64,000 nt of DNA. It comes from Luteimonas sp. (GTDB lineage Bacteria > Pseudomonadota > Gammaproteobacteria > Xanthomonadales > Xanthomonadaceae). Under the pieces are notes generated by a model. That model searched no databases. It had not been told where the DNA came from and saw nothing but the letters and a program-made list of their open reading frames with translations. Positions 47,638 to 58,912 of the stretch are shown here, in pieces. Position 1 is the first letter of the stretch. Each line of letters opens with the position of its first letter. Made by a program: the position numbers and the translations under genes. Location of the stretch: NCBI GenBank assembly GCA_024707405.1, contig JANPZU010000004.1:62001-126000 (forward strand), written 5' to 3'.

Positions 47638-50600
47638 TCATCCCTGCAACATCGCGATCCGTGCCGCCAGTCTTTTCGCGGTCGTCGCGCCCCGCGCCAC
47701 CAACTCCTGTGCGAACACGGACAGCCGCACCTCTTCCAGATCCCAGCGAAGCGCCACGCGCTCGCTCGGTTCCCCCCGACCTGCAGCCTGCGCCTCCGAC
47801 AAGGCATCGACCAGAGGCTTGATGTCGAGCATGCGTTGCTGGTCGCGCACCGGGTCTCGCAACGCGCGTTCGGCGCGGAGCGACAATCCCTTGAGATAGC
47901 GCGGGTAGCCTTCCAGTGCCGTCGCCGGCACCTCGCGCAGGAACCCCGGATACGCCAGCGACGCCAAGTGCGCCTGCATGTCGTCGAGGTTGCCGCGCGC
48001 CCAACCCATCAACTTCGAATCGAGTTTCGCACGCACCTCGGCAACGAGCGCAAGGATCGCCTCGACCCGCTGCAGGCGCTGCATCGCTTCGCCGAACAGC
48101 GCCTTGCCGGCGGCATCGCGCTTGGCGTCGAACGCGGCGCCATCGCGGATGTCGTCGACGCCTTCGGCGATCAGTGCGGACAGTGCGCCTTCCACCAGGT
48201 CTTCGCGCAGCCGGTCGCCGTCCTTGCCAGGTCGTGGTGAAGCCGATTCGATCGCCGCATACAGCAACGCGCTCTTGGGCTGCACCGGCAACTGCTTGCG
48301 CGCCTGCCTGGCCTTGTCTTCGAGCGCGATCCGCAGCAGCCGGCGCACGCCATCGGGATGCAACCGACGCGCCTGCGCCGGATCGGCATGCACGGCCAGC
48401 GATGCGCTGTCGCCGTCATCGCGCAATGCCGGATACGCCGGCACGCCGGCAGCGCCCGGCACAGATGCAGGAATCGGCACCAGCGGAAACCCGCGCAAAC
48501 CGGACTGCGCCATGCCTTCTGCCGCCTGTGCAGCGAAGGCATGTGCGGCACGCTCGCCGAACTCGGCACGCAGCGTGTCGAGATCACGCGATTCGGCCAG
48601 CACATGCCGGCCATCACGGTCGAGCAAGCGCAGGTTTGCACGCAAATGCGGCTCCAGCGACGCTTCGTCGAAATCGGTTGCAGCGACCTCCGCACCGGTC
48701 ATCCGCTTGAGCAACCGGGCCAATGCGCCAGCAAATGCATCCGGCTCCGTGGCCCCATGCGCCTGGGCGAACGCACGCGCGAAATCCGGCGCCGGCACGA
48801 AGTTGCGACGCAACGCCTTGGGCAACGAACGGATCATCGCCGCGGCCTTGTCTTCCACCAGCCCCGGGGCCAGCCAGGACAACCGCACGGGATCGAGTGC
48901 GTTCAACAGGTGCAGGGGTACCACGACAGTCATGCCGTCGTCCGGCGCGCCGGGCTCGAATCGATAGCGCACGGCAAGGCGCACATCGCCCAGCGCAAGG
49001 TAGGCAGGGAAGCGGGCTGCATCACCGTGGTCACCCAGCAGGAGGTCGTCGCGCGACCATTCCAGCTTGCGCTTGCCGTCGGCCGGCAAATTGGCGAACC
49101 ACGCATCGAGCGAGCGCGCATCGACGATGTCGGCAGGGATGTGGTCGGCGTACCACTGCGCCATCCACTCCTCGTCGACAACCAGTCCTGCCTTGCGCTG
49201 CTTGGCTTCCTCTTCCAGTGCCGCATCCAGCGTCTTGCGATTGCGTGCGAGGAACGCCGCACGAAGGTTCACCTCACCCGTCACCAAGCCGTCGCGCAGG
49301 AACAGCGCACGTGCTTCCTGCGGATACAGGCGACCGTAGTCGACCGGTTTCTTCGGCGCCAGCACCAGCCCGAACAAGCTGACCTGCTCGCTGCCCAGCA
49401 CGCGCCCCTGCGAACGCGACCAGCGCGGATCATGGTGGCGGCGCGCCAGCAGGTGCGGCAGTTCGGCGATCGCCCAGTCCGGCTCGATGGCGGCATTGGT
49501 CAGCGACCAGACGCGCTCGGTGTCCAGCAAGGTCGCCGACAGCACCCACGGCGGCGGTTTCTTCGCCAGCGGCGAACCCGGGAACAACTGGAACTTCCGC
49601 CCTCGCGGACCATCGTACTGGCCTCGTTCCGTGCGTTGGCCGATCTGCGTCGGCAAACCGGCGATCAGCGCCCGGTGCAAGGTCGCGTACTGACGCGCAG
49701 CCTCGCCCGATGCACCTTCGGCACCGATGCCCGTGCGCCATCCCAGTTCTTCGCACTGCAATTTCAGTTGCCGGTGCAACTCGCGCCACTCGCGCATGCG
49801 CAGGAAGCCGAGGAAATGCTTTTCGCACCACTTGCGCAACTGCGACTGGGTCATCTCCTCGTGCGCGGCACGGTACGCATCCCAAAGCTTCACGATGCCC
49901 GTGAATTCCGATTTCGCATCGGCGAAAAGTGCATGTGCATTGTCGGCGGCTGCACGCTGGTCGGCCGGGCGTTCGCGCGGATCCTGGATGCCGAGGAACG
50001 ACGCGATCGCCAGCATCTCGTGCAGGCAGCCTTGGCGCTGCGCGGCGATCAGCATCCGCGCCAGCTTCACGTCCACCGGCAGTTTAGCCATCGTGCGCCC
50101 GATGTCGGTGAGCTTGCGGTTCGCATCGACCGCACCGAGTTCGGACAGTTGCTGCCAACCGTCGGCGACCGCGCGCGGATCGGGCGGCTCGACGAACGGG
50201 AACGACTCGATGTCGCCCAGCCCCAGCGACAGCATGCGCAGGATCACGCCCGCCAGCGCGGCACGGCGGATTTCAGGATCGGTGTACTGCGGCCGCGACG
50301 CGAAATCGGCTTCGGCATACAAGCGCAGGCAGGTGCCCGGCGCGATGCGACCACAGCGTCCCTTGCGCTGGTCTGCACTGGCCTGCGAGACCGGCTCGAT
50401 GTGCAGCCGGTCGAGCTTCTGGCGCGGACTGTAGCGTTTGACGCGCGCTAGGCCGGGATCGACCACGTAATGGATGCGCGGCACCGTGAGCGAGGTTTCG
50501 GCGACGTTGGTCGCCAGCACGATCCGTCGCTGCGGGCCGGGATTGAACACGCGATCCTGGTCTTTCGCGGACAACCGCGCGTACAGCGGCACGACTTCGG

Positions 50601-51537
50601 TATGGCGGTACTTGCGGCGTTCCAGTGCGAGATGAGCGTCGCGGATCTCGCGTTCGCCGGGCAGGAACACCAGCGCGTCACCACTGCCGCGTTCGCGCAT
50701 GATTTCATCGCAGGCCGCGACGATGCCGTCCAGCACCGTGCGTTCACCACCGTCTTCGCCCTCGCCTTCCAGCGGACGCCAGCGCACCTCGACCGGATAG
50801 CCCCGCCCTTCCACGCTGACCACCGGCGCATCGTCGAAGTGCTGCGAGAACCGTTCGGTGTCGATGGTGGCCGAAGTGACGATCAGCTTCAGGTCGCTGC
50901 GCTTGCGCAACAATTGCTTGAGGTAGCCAAGCAGGAAGTCGATGTTGAGGCTGCGCTCGTGCGCCTCGTCGACGATGATCGTGTCGTAGCGCGAGAGCCA
51001 GCGGTCGGACGCGATCTCGGCCAGCAGGATGCCATCGGTCATGAACTTGACCGCGGTGTCGTCCGACACGTTGTCGTTGAACCGCACCTGGTAGCCGACC
51101 AGCCCGCCCATCGGCGCCTGCAACTCCTCGGCCACGCGCCGCGCAACCGCACGCGCGGCGATCCGCCGCGGCTGGGTGCAGCCGATCATGCCGGCCGCGC
51201 CCCGACCCGCCTGCAGGCACAGCTTCGGCAACTGGGTGGTCTTGCCGGAGCCGGTCTCGCCGGCCACCACGACCACCTGGTGCTTGCGGATGAGTTCGGC
51301 GATGCGCTCGGCATGCGCCGCGATGGGCAAGCCTTCGGCCACGATGGCATTGGGCAAGCGCGCGGCACGGGCCTCGCGCACCGCGACCGAGGCCTGCAAT
51401 GCGGTGGTGAAGGCCGCCTGCGCCTTGCCGTCGGCAGGCTTGGCACTCCAGCGCGACCACAGGCCCAGCAGCCGGCCACGGTCGCGCGACAGCGCCCCGT
51501 CGATCGCCCGACGGGCCTGTTTCAACTCCGCCGTCAT
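47638..51537 (-). CDS. hrpA: ATP-dependent RNA helicase HrpA
   Basis: 1299 residues, DEAH-box helicase of the length typical for HrpA. Walker [23 protein letters not shown] in [18 protein letters not shown], motif [15 protein letters not shown], and [11 protein letters not shown] with the [12 protein letters not shown] motif VI; helicase-associated and OB domains follow, then the long HrpA C-terminal region. Implicated in mRNA processing and, in E. coli, resolving stalled ribosomes. A second start 7 codons upstream is possible. Confidence 0.95.
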   Translation of the reverse strand: MTAELKQARRAIDGALSRDRGRLLGLWSRWSAKPADGKAQAAFTTALQASVAVREARAARLPNAIVAEGLPIAAHAERIAELIRKHQVVVVAGETGSGKTTQLPKLCLQAGRGAAGMIGCTQPRRIAARAVARRVAEELQAPMGGLVGYQVRFNDNVSDDTAVKFMTDGILLAEIASDRWLSRYDTIIVDEAHERSLNIDFLLGYLKQLLRKRSDLKLIVTSATIDTERFSQHFDDAPVVSVEGRGYPVEVRWRPLEGEGEDGGERTVLDGIVAACDEIMRERGSGDALVFLPGEREIRDAHLALERRKYRHTEVVPLYARLSAKDQDRVFNPGPQRRIVLATNVAETSLTVPRIHYVVDPGLARVKRYSPRQKLDRLHIEPVSQASADQRKGRCGRIAPGTCLRLYAEADFASRPQYTDPEIRRAALAGVILRMLSLGLGDIESFPFVEPPDPRAVADGWQQLSELGAVDANRKLTDIGRTMAKLPVDVKLARMLIAAQRQGCLHEMLAIASFLGIQDPRERPADQRAAADNAHALFADAKSEFTGIVKLWDAYRAAHEEMTQSQLRKWCEKHFLGFLRMREWRELHRQLKLQCEELGWRTGIGAEGASGEAARQYATLHRALIAGLPTQIGQRTERGQYDGPRGRKFQLFPGSPLAKKPPPWVLSATLLDTERVWSLTNAAIEPDWAIAELPHLLARRHHDPRWSRSQGRVLGSEQVSLFGLVLAPKKPVDYGRLYPQEARALFLRDGLVTGEVNLRAAFLARNRKTLDAALEEEAKQRKAGLVVDEEWMAQWYADHIPADIVDARSLDAWFANLPADGKRKLEWSRDDLLLGDHGDAARFPAYLALGDVRLAVRYRFEPGAPDDGMTVVVPLHLLNALDPVRLSWLAPGLVEDKAAAMIRSLPKALRRNFVPAPDFARAFAQAHGATEPDAFAGALARLLKRMTGAEVAATDFDEASLEPHLRANLRLLDRDGRHVLAESRDLDTLRAEFGERAAHAFAAQAAEGMAQSGLRGFPLVPIPASVPGAAGVPAYPALRDDGDSASLAVHADPAQARRLHPDGVRRLLRIALEDKARQARKQLPVQPKSALLYAAIESASPRPGKDGDRLREDLVEGALSALIAEGVDDIRDGAAFDAKRDAAGKALFGEAMQRLQRVEAILALVAEVRAKLDSKLMGWARGNLDDMQAHLASLAYPGFLREVPATALEGYPRYLKGLSLRAERALRDPVRDQQRMLDIKPLVDALSEAQAAGRGEPSERVALRWDLEEVRLSVFAQELVARGATTAKRLAARIAMLQG

Positions 51538-51645
51538 CGGCGCCCGCCTAGAATCCATCGCCTGCCTTGCAACCGCGCACTGGAGTCACATATCCATCGT
51601 GCAACCGGCGTATTGTCGCCAAAACCGCCCCCCGAGGAGACCCCG

Positions 51646-52242
51646 ATGTCGAAGGCCAAACCTGCAAAGTCCACCAAACCCGCCAAGGCCGCAAAGCCCT
51701 CCCGCGGCGCACACCCGCCCGCAGCAATCAACCCCGCCGCTTCACCGGCGCCCGGCGACGGTGGCCTTGCCATCAACATCGGCATCCCGGACAAGGATCG
51801 ACGCAAGATCGCGAAGGAACTGTCGAAGTTCCTTGCCGACAGCTACACCCTGTACCTCAAGACCCACAACTTCCACTGGAACGTCACCGGGCCGATGTTC
51901 AATTCGCTGCATGCGATGTTCATGACCCAGTACACCGAACAGTGGCAGGCGCTGGACGAGATCGCCGAACGCATCCGCGCCCTGGGCTTCAACGCCCCCG
52001 GCTCCTATGCCGAGTTCATCCAGCTGGCCTCGATCAAGGAAGAGCCGGGCGCGACCACCGCCCCCGATTGGCGCGAGATGGTGCGGCAACTGGTGCTGGG
52101 CAACGAAGCCGTGTGCCGCACCGCGCGCAAGGCGCTGGACGTGGCCGACGACATCGACGACGAGCCCACCGAAGACCTGTTGATCCAGCGCCTGCAGACC
52201 CACGAAAAGTACGCGTGGATGCTGCGCTCCTTGTTGCAGTGA
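51646..52242 (+). CDS. dps: Dps-family DNA-binding ferritin with Lys/Ala/Pro-rich tail
   Basis: 198 residues. Ferritin-like core with ferroxidase residues in [20 protein letters not shown] and [17 protein letters not shown]. The first 50 residues are a basic Lys/Ala/Pro-rich tail ([17 protein letters not shown]), longer than the E. coli Dps tail, and likely to bind DNA. It stores iron and protects DNA under oxidative or starvation stress. A GAGGAG motif precedes the ATG. A degenerate second copy of its 3' end lies downstream of recQ. Confidence 0.93.
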   Translation: MSKAKPAKSTKPAKAAKPSRGAHPPAAINPAASPAPGDGGLAINIGIPDKDRRKIAKELSKFLADSYTLYLKTHNFHWNVTGPMFNSLHAMFMTQYTEQWQALDEIAERIRALGFNAPGSYAEFIQLASIKEEPGATTAPDWREMVRQLVLGNEAVCRTARKALDVADDIDDEPTEDLLIQRLQTHEKYAWMLRSLLQ

Positions 52243-52367
52243 ATCCCCCGCCGCGGGCGTGCCACGTGGCGCGCCCGCTGGCGAAACCCTCGCTTCCAGC
52301 CGACGTCCCGCCCCGCACGGGGATGCCGTCCGGTGGCGAGTAGCCAGCGCGGCGGTATCCTGATCGG

Positions 52368-54194
52368 ATGAATTCATCCCCCGAGGCGCTGCTGCGCCGC
52401 GTGTTCGGCCACCCCGCGTTCCGCGGCGAGCAGGCCGCCATCGTCGAACACGTCGCCGCCGGTCATGACGCGCTGGTCTTGATGCCCACCGGCGGCGGCA
52501 AGTCGCTGTGCTACCAGTTGCCGGCGCTGCTGCGCGAAGGCACCGCGATCGTGGTGTCGCCCTTGATCGCATTGATGCAGGATCAGGTGGAAGCCCTGCG
52601 CCAGTCGGGCGTGCGCGCGGCCTTCCTCAATTCCTCGCTGGATGCCGCCACTGCACAGGACGTCGAGCGCGCCTGGCAATCGGGTGAACTCGACCTGCTC
52701 TACGTGGCACCGGAACGCCTGCTGACGCCACGTTTCCTGTCCATGCTCGACCGCGTGCCGATCGCGCTGTTCGCCATCGACGAGGCGCACTGCGTGTCGC
52801 AATGGGGCCACGACTTCCGGCCCGAATACCGCGGGCTGACCGTGCTGCACGAGCGCTGGCCCGACGTACCGCGCATGGCACTCACCGCCACGGCCGATCC
52901 GCCCACGCAGCGCGAGATCGCCGAGCGGCTGGAACTGGTGGAAGCGCGCCGCTTCGCCAGCTCGTTCGACCGGCCCAACATTCGCTACACGGTGACGCAG
53001 AAGGACAACGCCAGGCAGCAGTTGCTCACGTTCCTGCAACCACGTGCGGGACAGGCCGGCATCGTCTACTGCCTGTCTCGACGCAAGGTGGACGAAACCG
53101 CGGCCTTCCTCGTCTCGCACGGCATCGATGCCGTGCCTTACCACGCAGGCATGGAGGCGGCGGCACGTGCCGCCAACCAGCGTCGTTTCCTGCGGAAGGA
53201 TGGCGTGGTGGTGGTGGCCACGATCGCGTTCGGCATGGGCATCGACAAGCCCGACGTGCGCTTCGTCGCCCACGTCGACCTGCCGAAATCGATCGAAGGC
53301 TACTACCAGGAAACCGGGCGCGCGGGACGCGACGGCGAACCCGCGGACGCCTGGATGTGCCATGGCCTTGGCGACGTGGTGCTGTTGCGGCAGATGATCG
53401 ACCAGTCCGAGTCCGGCGACGAGCGCAAGCGGCTGGAGCATCGCAAGCTCGATGCACTGGTCGGCTATTGCGAGTCGATGCGCTGCCGCCGTCAGGTGCT
53501 GCTGGCCAACTTCGGCGAGGACTACGCCGACAGTTGCGGTCATTGCGACAACTGCCTGCAGCCACCGGAACCATGGGAAGCCACCGAGGCGGTACGCAAG
53601 GCCCTTAGCTGCGTGTATCGCACCGGGCAGCGTTTCGGCGCGGCGCACCTGATCGACGTGCTGCGCGGCAGCGACGGCGAACGCATCCGCCAGTTCGGCC
53701 ACGACCAGTTGGCCGTGCACGGCATCGGCGCGGATCTGGACGCACGCACCTGGCGCAGCGTATTCCGCCAGATCGTGGCGATGGGGCTGCTGGAGGTGGA
53801 TACCGAGGGTTACGGCGGCCTGCGGCTGTCGGCCGACAGCCGGCCTGTACTCAAGGGCGAACGATCAGTGCACCTGCGCAAGCCTCCGGACAAACGCGAG
53901 CGCGTCCGTAACGCGACGGGCTCGCGCCGCACGGCAATACCCATCGATCTCGATCCGGCCGATGTCTCACTCTTCGAAGCCTTGCGTGCACTACGGGCAA
54001 GACTGGCGCAGGAACAGAACGTCCCCGCCTACGTGATCTTCCACGACAGCACGCTGCGCGAGATCGCGGCGCGTCGCCCTTCGTCCACGGCGGATCTCGC
54101 CGGCATTGGCGGCATCGGTGCCGGCAAGCTGGCACGCTATGGCGAATCGGTGCTCGAAGCAATCCACCTGCACCACGCCAACACCTCGCACTGA
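52368..54194 (+). CDS. recQ: ATP-dependent DNA helicase RecQ
   Basis: 608 residues. Walker A MPTGGGKSLCYQLPALL, DEAH FAIDEAHCVSQWGHDFRPEY, motif VI GYYQETGRAGRDGEPA, zinc-binding cysteines in SMRCRRQVLL and CGHCDNCLQPP, RQC winged helix and a C-terminal HRDC domain (LFEALRALRARLAQEQNVPA). A 3'-5' helicase for recombination and fork repair. Length is the same as E. coli RecQ. Confidence 0.97.
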   Translation: MNSSPEALLRRVFGHPAFRGEQAAIVEHVAAGHDALVLMPTGGGKSLCYQLPALLREGTAIVVSPLIALMQDQVEALRQSGVRAAFLNSSLDAATAQDVERAWQSGELDLLYVAPERLLTPRFLSMLDRVPIALFAIDEAHCVSQWGHDFRPEYRGLTVLHERWPDVPRMALTATADPPTQREIAERLELVEARRFASSFDRPNIRYTVTQKDNARQQLLTFLQPRAGQAGIVYCLSRRKVDETAAFLVSHGIDAVPYHAGMEAAARAANQRRFLRKDGVVVVATIAFGMGIDKPDVRFVAHVDLPKSIEGYYQETGRAGRDGEPADAWMCHGLGDVVLLRQMIDQSESGDERKRLEHRKLDALVGYCESMRCRRQVLLANFGEDYADSCGHCDNCLQPPEPWEATEAVRKALSCVYRTGQRFGAAHLIDVLRGSDGERIRQFGHDQLAVHGIGADLDARTWRSVFRQIVAMGLLEVDTEGYGGLRLSADSRPVLKGERSVHLRKPPDKRERVRNATGSRRTAIPIDLDPADVSLFEALRALRARLAQEQNVPAYVIFHDSTLREIAARRPSSTADLAGIGGIGAGKLARYGESVLEAIHLHHANTSH

Positions 54195-54212
54195 CACCGC
54201 ATCGTGCCGCCA

Positions 54213-54351
54213 CGCATGCCGCACTGCGCACAAAGGCGCTGGAGTTGGCCGGCGGCATCGATGGCGCCCCGACGCAAGACCTGTTGGCCCAACACCTGTA
54301 GATCGACGGAAAGCATGCGTGGAGGGGCAATCGCTGCTTGAGCAGGGCGTC
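54213..54351 (+). pseudogene. Decayed 3' fragment of a dps gene
   Basis: Translation gives ACRTAHK, then after a +1 shift KALELAGGIDGAPTQDLLAQ, a TAG stop, and IDGKHAW, colinear with the dps C terminus ([35 protein letters not shown]). At DNA level the TAG replaces a CAG codon. No 5' part is visible because recQ ends 19 bp upstream. Confidence 0.8.
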
Positions 54352-54363
54352 CCTTCATACGCG

Positions 54364-54391
54364 AAAACGCCCGGCAATGCCGGGCGTTTCC
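54364..54391 (-). terminator. Rho-independent terminator downstream of DUF11 gene
   Basis: Inverted repeat CGCCCGGC-AAT-GCCGGGCG flanked by AAAA on the plus strand, giving a GC-rich stem followed by U4 for minus-strand transcripts. It lies 19 nt past the stop of the DUF11 gene and could also end recQ transcripts. Confidence 0.8.
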
Positions 54392-54409
54392 TGTCGTTCC
54401 GCGTTGCCG

Positions 54410-56327
54410 TCAATTCACCGTGCAGGTCAGTGTCAGCGTCAGCGAACTGTTTGCCGGGAAGGTGCCGATGGTGACGCCGCTTCCTTGCAACGCGGCGATG
54501 CTCACGGCCGGACACACAGCCCCCCGTCGCGTTTGCGCAACTCACAGAGGTACAGGTCATGCCTGTCGGTGGCGGATCGGTCAAGGTGGCATTGTTGGCT
54601 GCATCCGGGCCGGCATTCGCCACGACGATCTGGTAAACGGTTTGCGATCCCGACAGCACCACGTCGTTGGCCTGGTCGATGTTGTTGTTCACGCCCGGCG
54701 TATTCGTCTTGGTAATCGACAAGTCCGCTTCCAGCCGACGATTGGTGAACGTGCACTCAATGGCATTGCCCAAGGCCGTCGCTGCTGCATTCAACGACAC
54801 CGTCCGGGCGCCAAGATCGACGGTCGCCGCCCCACTCCCGAGTCCGGTACATTCAATCCCTTGCAACGTGAATCCGGTCGGCGGATCGCCTTCGGTAATG
54901 GTCGTGATCGCCCCGGTGGTGGTCAGCAGGTATCGCGGGCCGGCAACGGGCGTGCCGGGCGTGGCAGTGGTGATGTTGTGCGCCGCGATGCCGTTGCTGC
55001 CGCTGAAGCCGAAAGTGCCCGTTGTACCCAGGCTGGTCTTGCGCACGGTCACTGTCGGGCGTGCCGTGTTGGTAATCCAGCAGACGGCCTGGTTATTCGC
55101 CCCCGCAGGCATCGTGATGCTCCAGGTACGCACCGTCGAAGTCGCTGTCACTACGACCGGGGCCGGCGTCAAGGGCGCGCCATTGCGGGTGCAGACGATC
55201 GACGTCCCGTATGCATCGAAAGTCGACGCGCTCCCGGCCACCATCCTCTCGCGCAGGTAGTAGGTCGCACTGGCGGCGGGAATGATGTGCGCCCCGGTGC
55301 TGGCCTGCGAGCCGATGCCACTGCCCGTCGTGCTGACTTGCCGCAGGGTGCCGGCACCCGCCGTGGTTCCGATCTCGATCGTGAACTGGTCGCTGGCATC
55401 CGCCCTCTGGCTGCCCAGCACCTTGTTCAGCGTGATCGCCCTCGCATTGCCATTGATCGATCCATTGCAGCCGTCAGCACTGGATGCCTGGGATGGATCC
55501 CTGAAATACGCCGCAGGCACGATCTCCGTCGTCGTCCCCGGGGCCGGAGCATTGGGCCGCGTCCACTGCAGTCTGGTGTGGTTGAGCCCGTTCTGGTTCG
55601 TCCAGTACATCCGGATCAGTGCACAGCTATTGGCAGCAGCGGCATTAAACGACCCGACCAGTTCAAAGTCCTCGTCATTGTTCGTCCATTCATTCAACGT
55701 ACCCACAGGGATGTCGTAGGACGCTGTGCGGTAGTTGGTATTGGTGTAGTCGGTGGATAGTTCGACGACCAGGTTGTCATCGTGCGCGGCGCGAAGCGTG
55801 TAGCTACCGGCTGCCGGGAACTGAATCAGCGCATACATCACCCGGCCTTGCGCCTGGTAAAGACACGCATTGGTGCCCAACCCCAAGAGGTTGTTGCAGA
55901 GCGTGTTGGTATCGGTTCCCCGAAAATTGACATTCGGGCTGCTGCCATGTCTGGAAGCATTGTCAGGATTGGCAGTAAGGGCACGAAACGGTGCCATTGC
56001 CCCGCTGTTGGGGCTGTTGGCAAACTTCGGTGCCGCCGGGTTGCCAATGTAATTCGCATCGGCCGCTACCGCGTTCGTACCACGATAGTCCTCCCATAGC
56101 ACCTGCGCCTGCACGCCACCAGACAACGGCAAGATGCCCAGCAGTGCTGCCAAGGCAAAAGCGCGACGTCGGAACCCTCGCCACCGATCCCTGCCAGACA
56201 AGCAAGATCCCAGCGGATCATTCGCCGCTGGAACAAGCTCATATGTCGCAAGTGATCCGCATACTTGCATCATGCACATCAAATTGCGTGCGCCAACTGA
56301 ACGTGCCCTCAGTCCCCAAATCGCCAT
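54410..56327 (-). pseudogene. Secreted PA14/prealbumin-like/DUF11 surface protein A, frameshifted near 3' end
   Basis: About 639 residues if repaired. Hydrophobic leader AFALAALLGILPLSGGVQAQ, then a PA14-like domain (about 60-260; AAHDDNLVVELS, LIRMYWTNQNGLNHTRLQW), two prealbumin-like beta domains (TVRKTSLGTTGTFGFSG, TITEGDPPTGFTLQGIEC) and a final DUF11 module (LSITKTNTPG, GMTCTSVSCANATGG). A C6 run at 54520-54525 breaks the frame just after ATGG; the correct frame resumes with AVCPAVSIAALQGSGV and ends LTLTLTCTVN. The start codon is uncertain because the frame opens well before the leader. Confidence 0.7.
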
Positions 56328-56653
56328 CTAGATTGATCGCCAAACCCTGGATGCGATTCAATTCCGCCCAGCCCTCTCCTTGGCCCGACGTCGCATCGTC
56401 GAATCCTGCCAACTCCAATCGGCAGCCCCGGGAATCGGACGCACATCTGGCCCCAAGCCGTGTGTCGAACAATTCCTTAACTTGCAGAAACGGACTCGTT
56501 TTGCCCATTCCGTGACAAGCATCATATCAACTAGAAGACATTGATTCCGGATGATTACCCCAACCCACATCACAACTTCGAACTACGATTCATCAATATC
56601 TCATCGCCGGCACGATCAGGACACGACGCCACATCACTTGGTGTACATGACCA
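56328..56653. other. Intergenic region between DUF11 genes A and B, lower GC
   Basis: About 326 nt, visibly richer in A and T than its surroundings around 56510-56660. It should hold the promoter and leader of gene A on the minus strand. A short open frame on the minus strand (56239-56508) reaches into gene A in another frame; I do not consider it coding. No terminator hairpin with a T run is obvious. Confidence 0.4.
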
Positions 56654-58912
56654 TCAGTTGATCGTGCAAGTGATCTGGAATGTCAAGCGCCCTCCCGACG
56701 GCAACGCGTCCAGTACGACACCGGCGCTGTCTTGCAGCGCAGCAATGCTGACGGCAGGACACACTGCTCCACCCGTGGCGCCGGAGCAGGAAGCCGAAAT
56801 GCAGGTCATGCCAGTCGGAATCGGATCGCGCAGGATGGAACCGTTCGCCGCATTCGGCCCTGCGTTGGTGACCACGATGTCGTAAGTAGTCGTTGTTCCG
56901 GACAACAACCCACTCACCCCATTGCTCTTGGTAATGACGAGATCGGCTGTCTGGAGCGTATTCACGATATTGCAGTTGATTTCGTCGCCTGCAGCAGGCG
57001 TGAACTCCGGCCACTGCCGTGTCGCCCCCACGTTCGCGCCTGATCCGGAAGGCAGGATCGTTGTCGAACCGGCAGTGGCATTGGTGCATTGGATGGCAAC
57101 GCCATAAGCACTCGGAAGCATATCGGGGCCGGTGCCGTTGGCCTTGATCGTTTCGGCGAACTGCAACGTATTGCCGGCCGGCAGCACACGCAGGCCCGTC
57201 GTGGCCGTCGCCGGCAGTGTATTGCCGGTCGTCGTCGCGCTGTAGGCAAGGATGCCACCGGAGAACAGCCGGACCTGCGCCTGGTCGGTGGCAACGGCAC
57301 GACCATCGAGTTGTTTGCTCAACGTCACCCACACCGGCGTCGGCGTGTTCTGGCAGGCGCTGTCACTGAAACTCCCCGCGGGCGTTTGCAACGTCGCAGT
57401 CACGCTGTTGTGCAGTCCTCGACCACCGCTTGACGGAACGGTGCAGGCATCGTTGCCACTGGTGCCACCACGATTGACCTGGATGCGCACCGTCACCGTG
57501 TACGTATCGGTCTGTCCGGCAGGCAACGATCTTTGCGCGGTATTCAACGCCCATGGCCCGCTTCCCGTCAGCGTGCGGTTTGCAGCTCCACCTCCGCTGC
57601 CTCCTCCGGTTCGCACCGATGCGGCGGACACGATGCCTGTGTCCGGATCCATGCCGGGCGTATCAACCAGGCTGTAGCTTGCCGTTTGATTGGATGGATT
57701 GTTGACGACGATGGTGTAGACGACATCGAACTGCGTCGGCTGCCCGGCGACCGCGACCGGCGCGGCGGCATTCTTGACGATGCTGATGCCCGCATCGTCA
57801 TCGACGATGGTGTAGATCCACGTGGTCTGCGGCGCGGCGCCACAGGTCGCACTGGACGCAAGGCGATATGCGGGCGCTGCCCCACTTGGGGGCGGCAGCA
57901 GGAATTCGATGGTTTCGTTGGGTTCGCTGACCGTGTCGTTGACGATGGTGACCGGCAACGGGAACAGGCTGCCGCTGCTGGCGCCATCGTAGTTGCCAGC
58001 GGGCACGTTGATGGTCAATGTGGTGCTGTTGTCCGGCGTGGTGTAGTCCGTGCCGATCGTCGCCGTGCCACCGGTGATCTGCACGGTGATGTTGAAGGCG
58101 GTATAGACCGTGCCGTTGACACGCAAGGTCGGTCGATTGTTGCTTGCGCTTTCGGGCGTGGAACTGCTTGGTGCGATGAATTCGACGAATGGCGCGAGTT
58201 CGATCTGGATGTCATCCAGCAGGTTGCCCGACGTGCTGCCGCCAATGGCCTCGAACCCCATGTTGGTGACGCCCGTCGCACCGGCATAGCTGAAGTTGCC
58301 GCGGTAATCGACCCATGTGGCGTTGCCGGCCACGTTCACGGGCGCCTGTGCCGTGCCCTGCGAAACAACAGGCGCGAGGAACGATCCATTGTTGGTCGTA
58401 CCCACGCGCACGATGGTGCTGGTGGCACCGATTTTGAATTCCATCTGGTCGTGCGTGGTGGCACTGCCGCGCCCACGATGGCTGAAACGCCAGTTGACCG
58501 GCTCCCCTGCGATCAGGCACACATTCTGGTAGATGCGCGATGCGACCTCGGCATTCAGCTCGGCAACCTGCACACCGCTGCGAGCGTTGACGATGCCGCC
58601 CGACGCGTTGTCGCGGGGCGTCCGCCACAATTCCAGGATCGGTGCCGTCTGGTTGAACCCGGCCGGAACCGTGCACCCACCGACGTTCTGGGTGGTGAAG
58701 GCAGGATGCGTGGTGTTCCAACCCAGCACCTGCGAGGCGGCGATGTAGACGCGGCAACCCGGTGCTGCCAGCGCTGGCTCTTCGAAGCCCAGGTTAACGA
58801 AGGCCCGCTGCACCTGTGCGTGTGCATGCGACGACATGGCCAGCATCGCAGCCACGATCAACCATCGCGACACCCCCGCCAACCTGCCCCGGAACGGATT
58901 CGACAAAACCAT
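56654..58912 (-). CDS. Secreted Calx-beta/DUF11 surface protein B
   Basis: 752 residues. Signal peptide SRWLIVAAMLAMSSHAHAQ, an N-terminal carbohydrate-binding-like beta domain (about 35-250; NLGFEEPALAAPGC), a Calx-beta-like stretch (GGTATIGTDYTTPDNSTTLT and NDTVSEPNETIEFLL), several immunoglobulin-like DUF11-type modules and a last one with LVITKSNGVSGLLSG, GMTCISASCSGATGGAVCP, ending RLTFQITCTIN. Probably exported to the cell surface as an adhesin or envelope component. ATG MVLSNPFRGRL chosen for the signal peptide. Confidence 0.78.
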   Translation of the reverse strand: MVLSNPFRGRLAGVSRWLIVAAMLAMSSHAHAQVQRAFVNLGFEEPALAAPGCRVYIAASQVLGWNTTHPAFTTQNVGGCTVPAGFNQTAPILELWRTPRDNASGGIVNARSGVQVAELNAEVASRIYQNVCLIAGEPVNWRFSHRGRGSATTHDQMEFKIGATSTIVRVGTTNNGSFLAPVVSQGTAQAPVNVAGNATWVDYRGNFSYAGATGVTNMGFEAIGGSTSGNLLDDIQIELAPFVEFIAPSSSTPESASNNRPTLRVNGTVYTAFNITVQITGGTATIGTDYTTPDNSTTLTINVPAGNYDGASSGSLFPLPVTIVNDTVSEPNETIEFLLPPPSGAAPAYRLASSATCGAAPQTTWIYTIVDDDAGISIVKNAAAPVAVAGQPTQFDVVYTIVVNNPSNQTASYSLVDTPGMDPDTGIVSAASVRTGGGSGGGAANRTLTGSGPWALNTAQRSLPAGQTDTYTVTVRIQVNRGGTSGNDACTVPSSGGRGLHNSVTATLQTPAGSFSDSACQNTPTPVWVTLSKQLDGRAVATDQAQVRLFSGGILAYSATTTGNTLPATATTGLRVLPAGNTLQFAETIKANGTGPDMLPSAYGVAIQCTNATAGSTTILPSGSGANVGATRQWPEFTPAAGDEINCNIVNTLQTADLVITKSNGVSGLLSGTTTTYDIVVTNAGPNAANGSILRDPIPTGMTCISASCSGATGGAVCPAVSIAALQDSAGVVLDALPSGGRLTFQITCTIN

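Noticed and set aside
51560..51640. TTGCAA/ATATCC as a dps promoter with 17-nt spacing
   Set aside because: The -10 match is too poor to support a call.
52243..52290. GC-rich hairpin after dps (GGGCGTGCC-ACGT-GGCGCGCCC) as a terminator
   Set aside because: The stem is plausible with one G-T pair, but no T run follows on either strand.
56239..56508. 89-codon minus-strand open frame in front of DUF11 gene A
   Set aside because: Overlaps the leader of gene A in another frame, has no clear ribosome-binding site and no recognisable domain.
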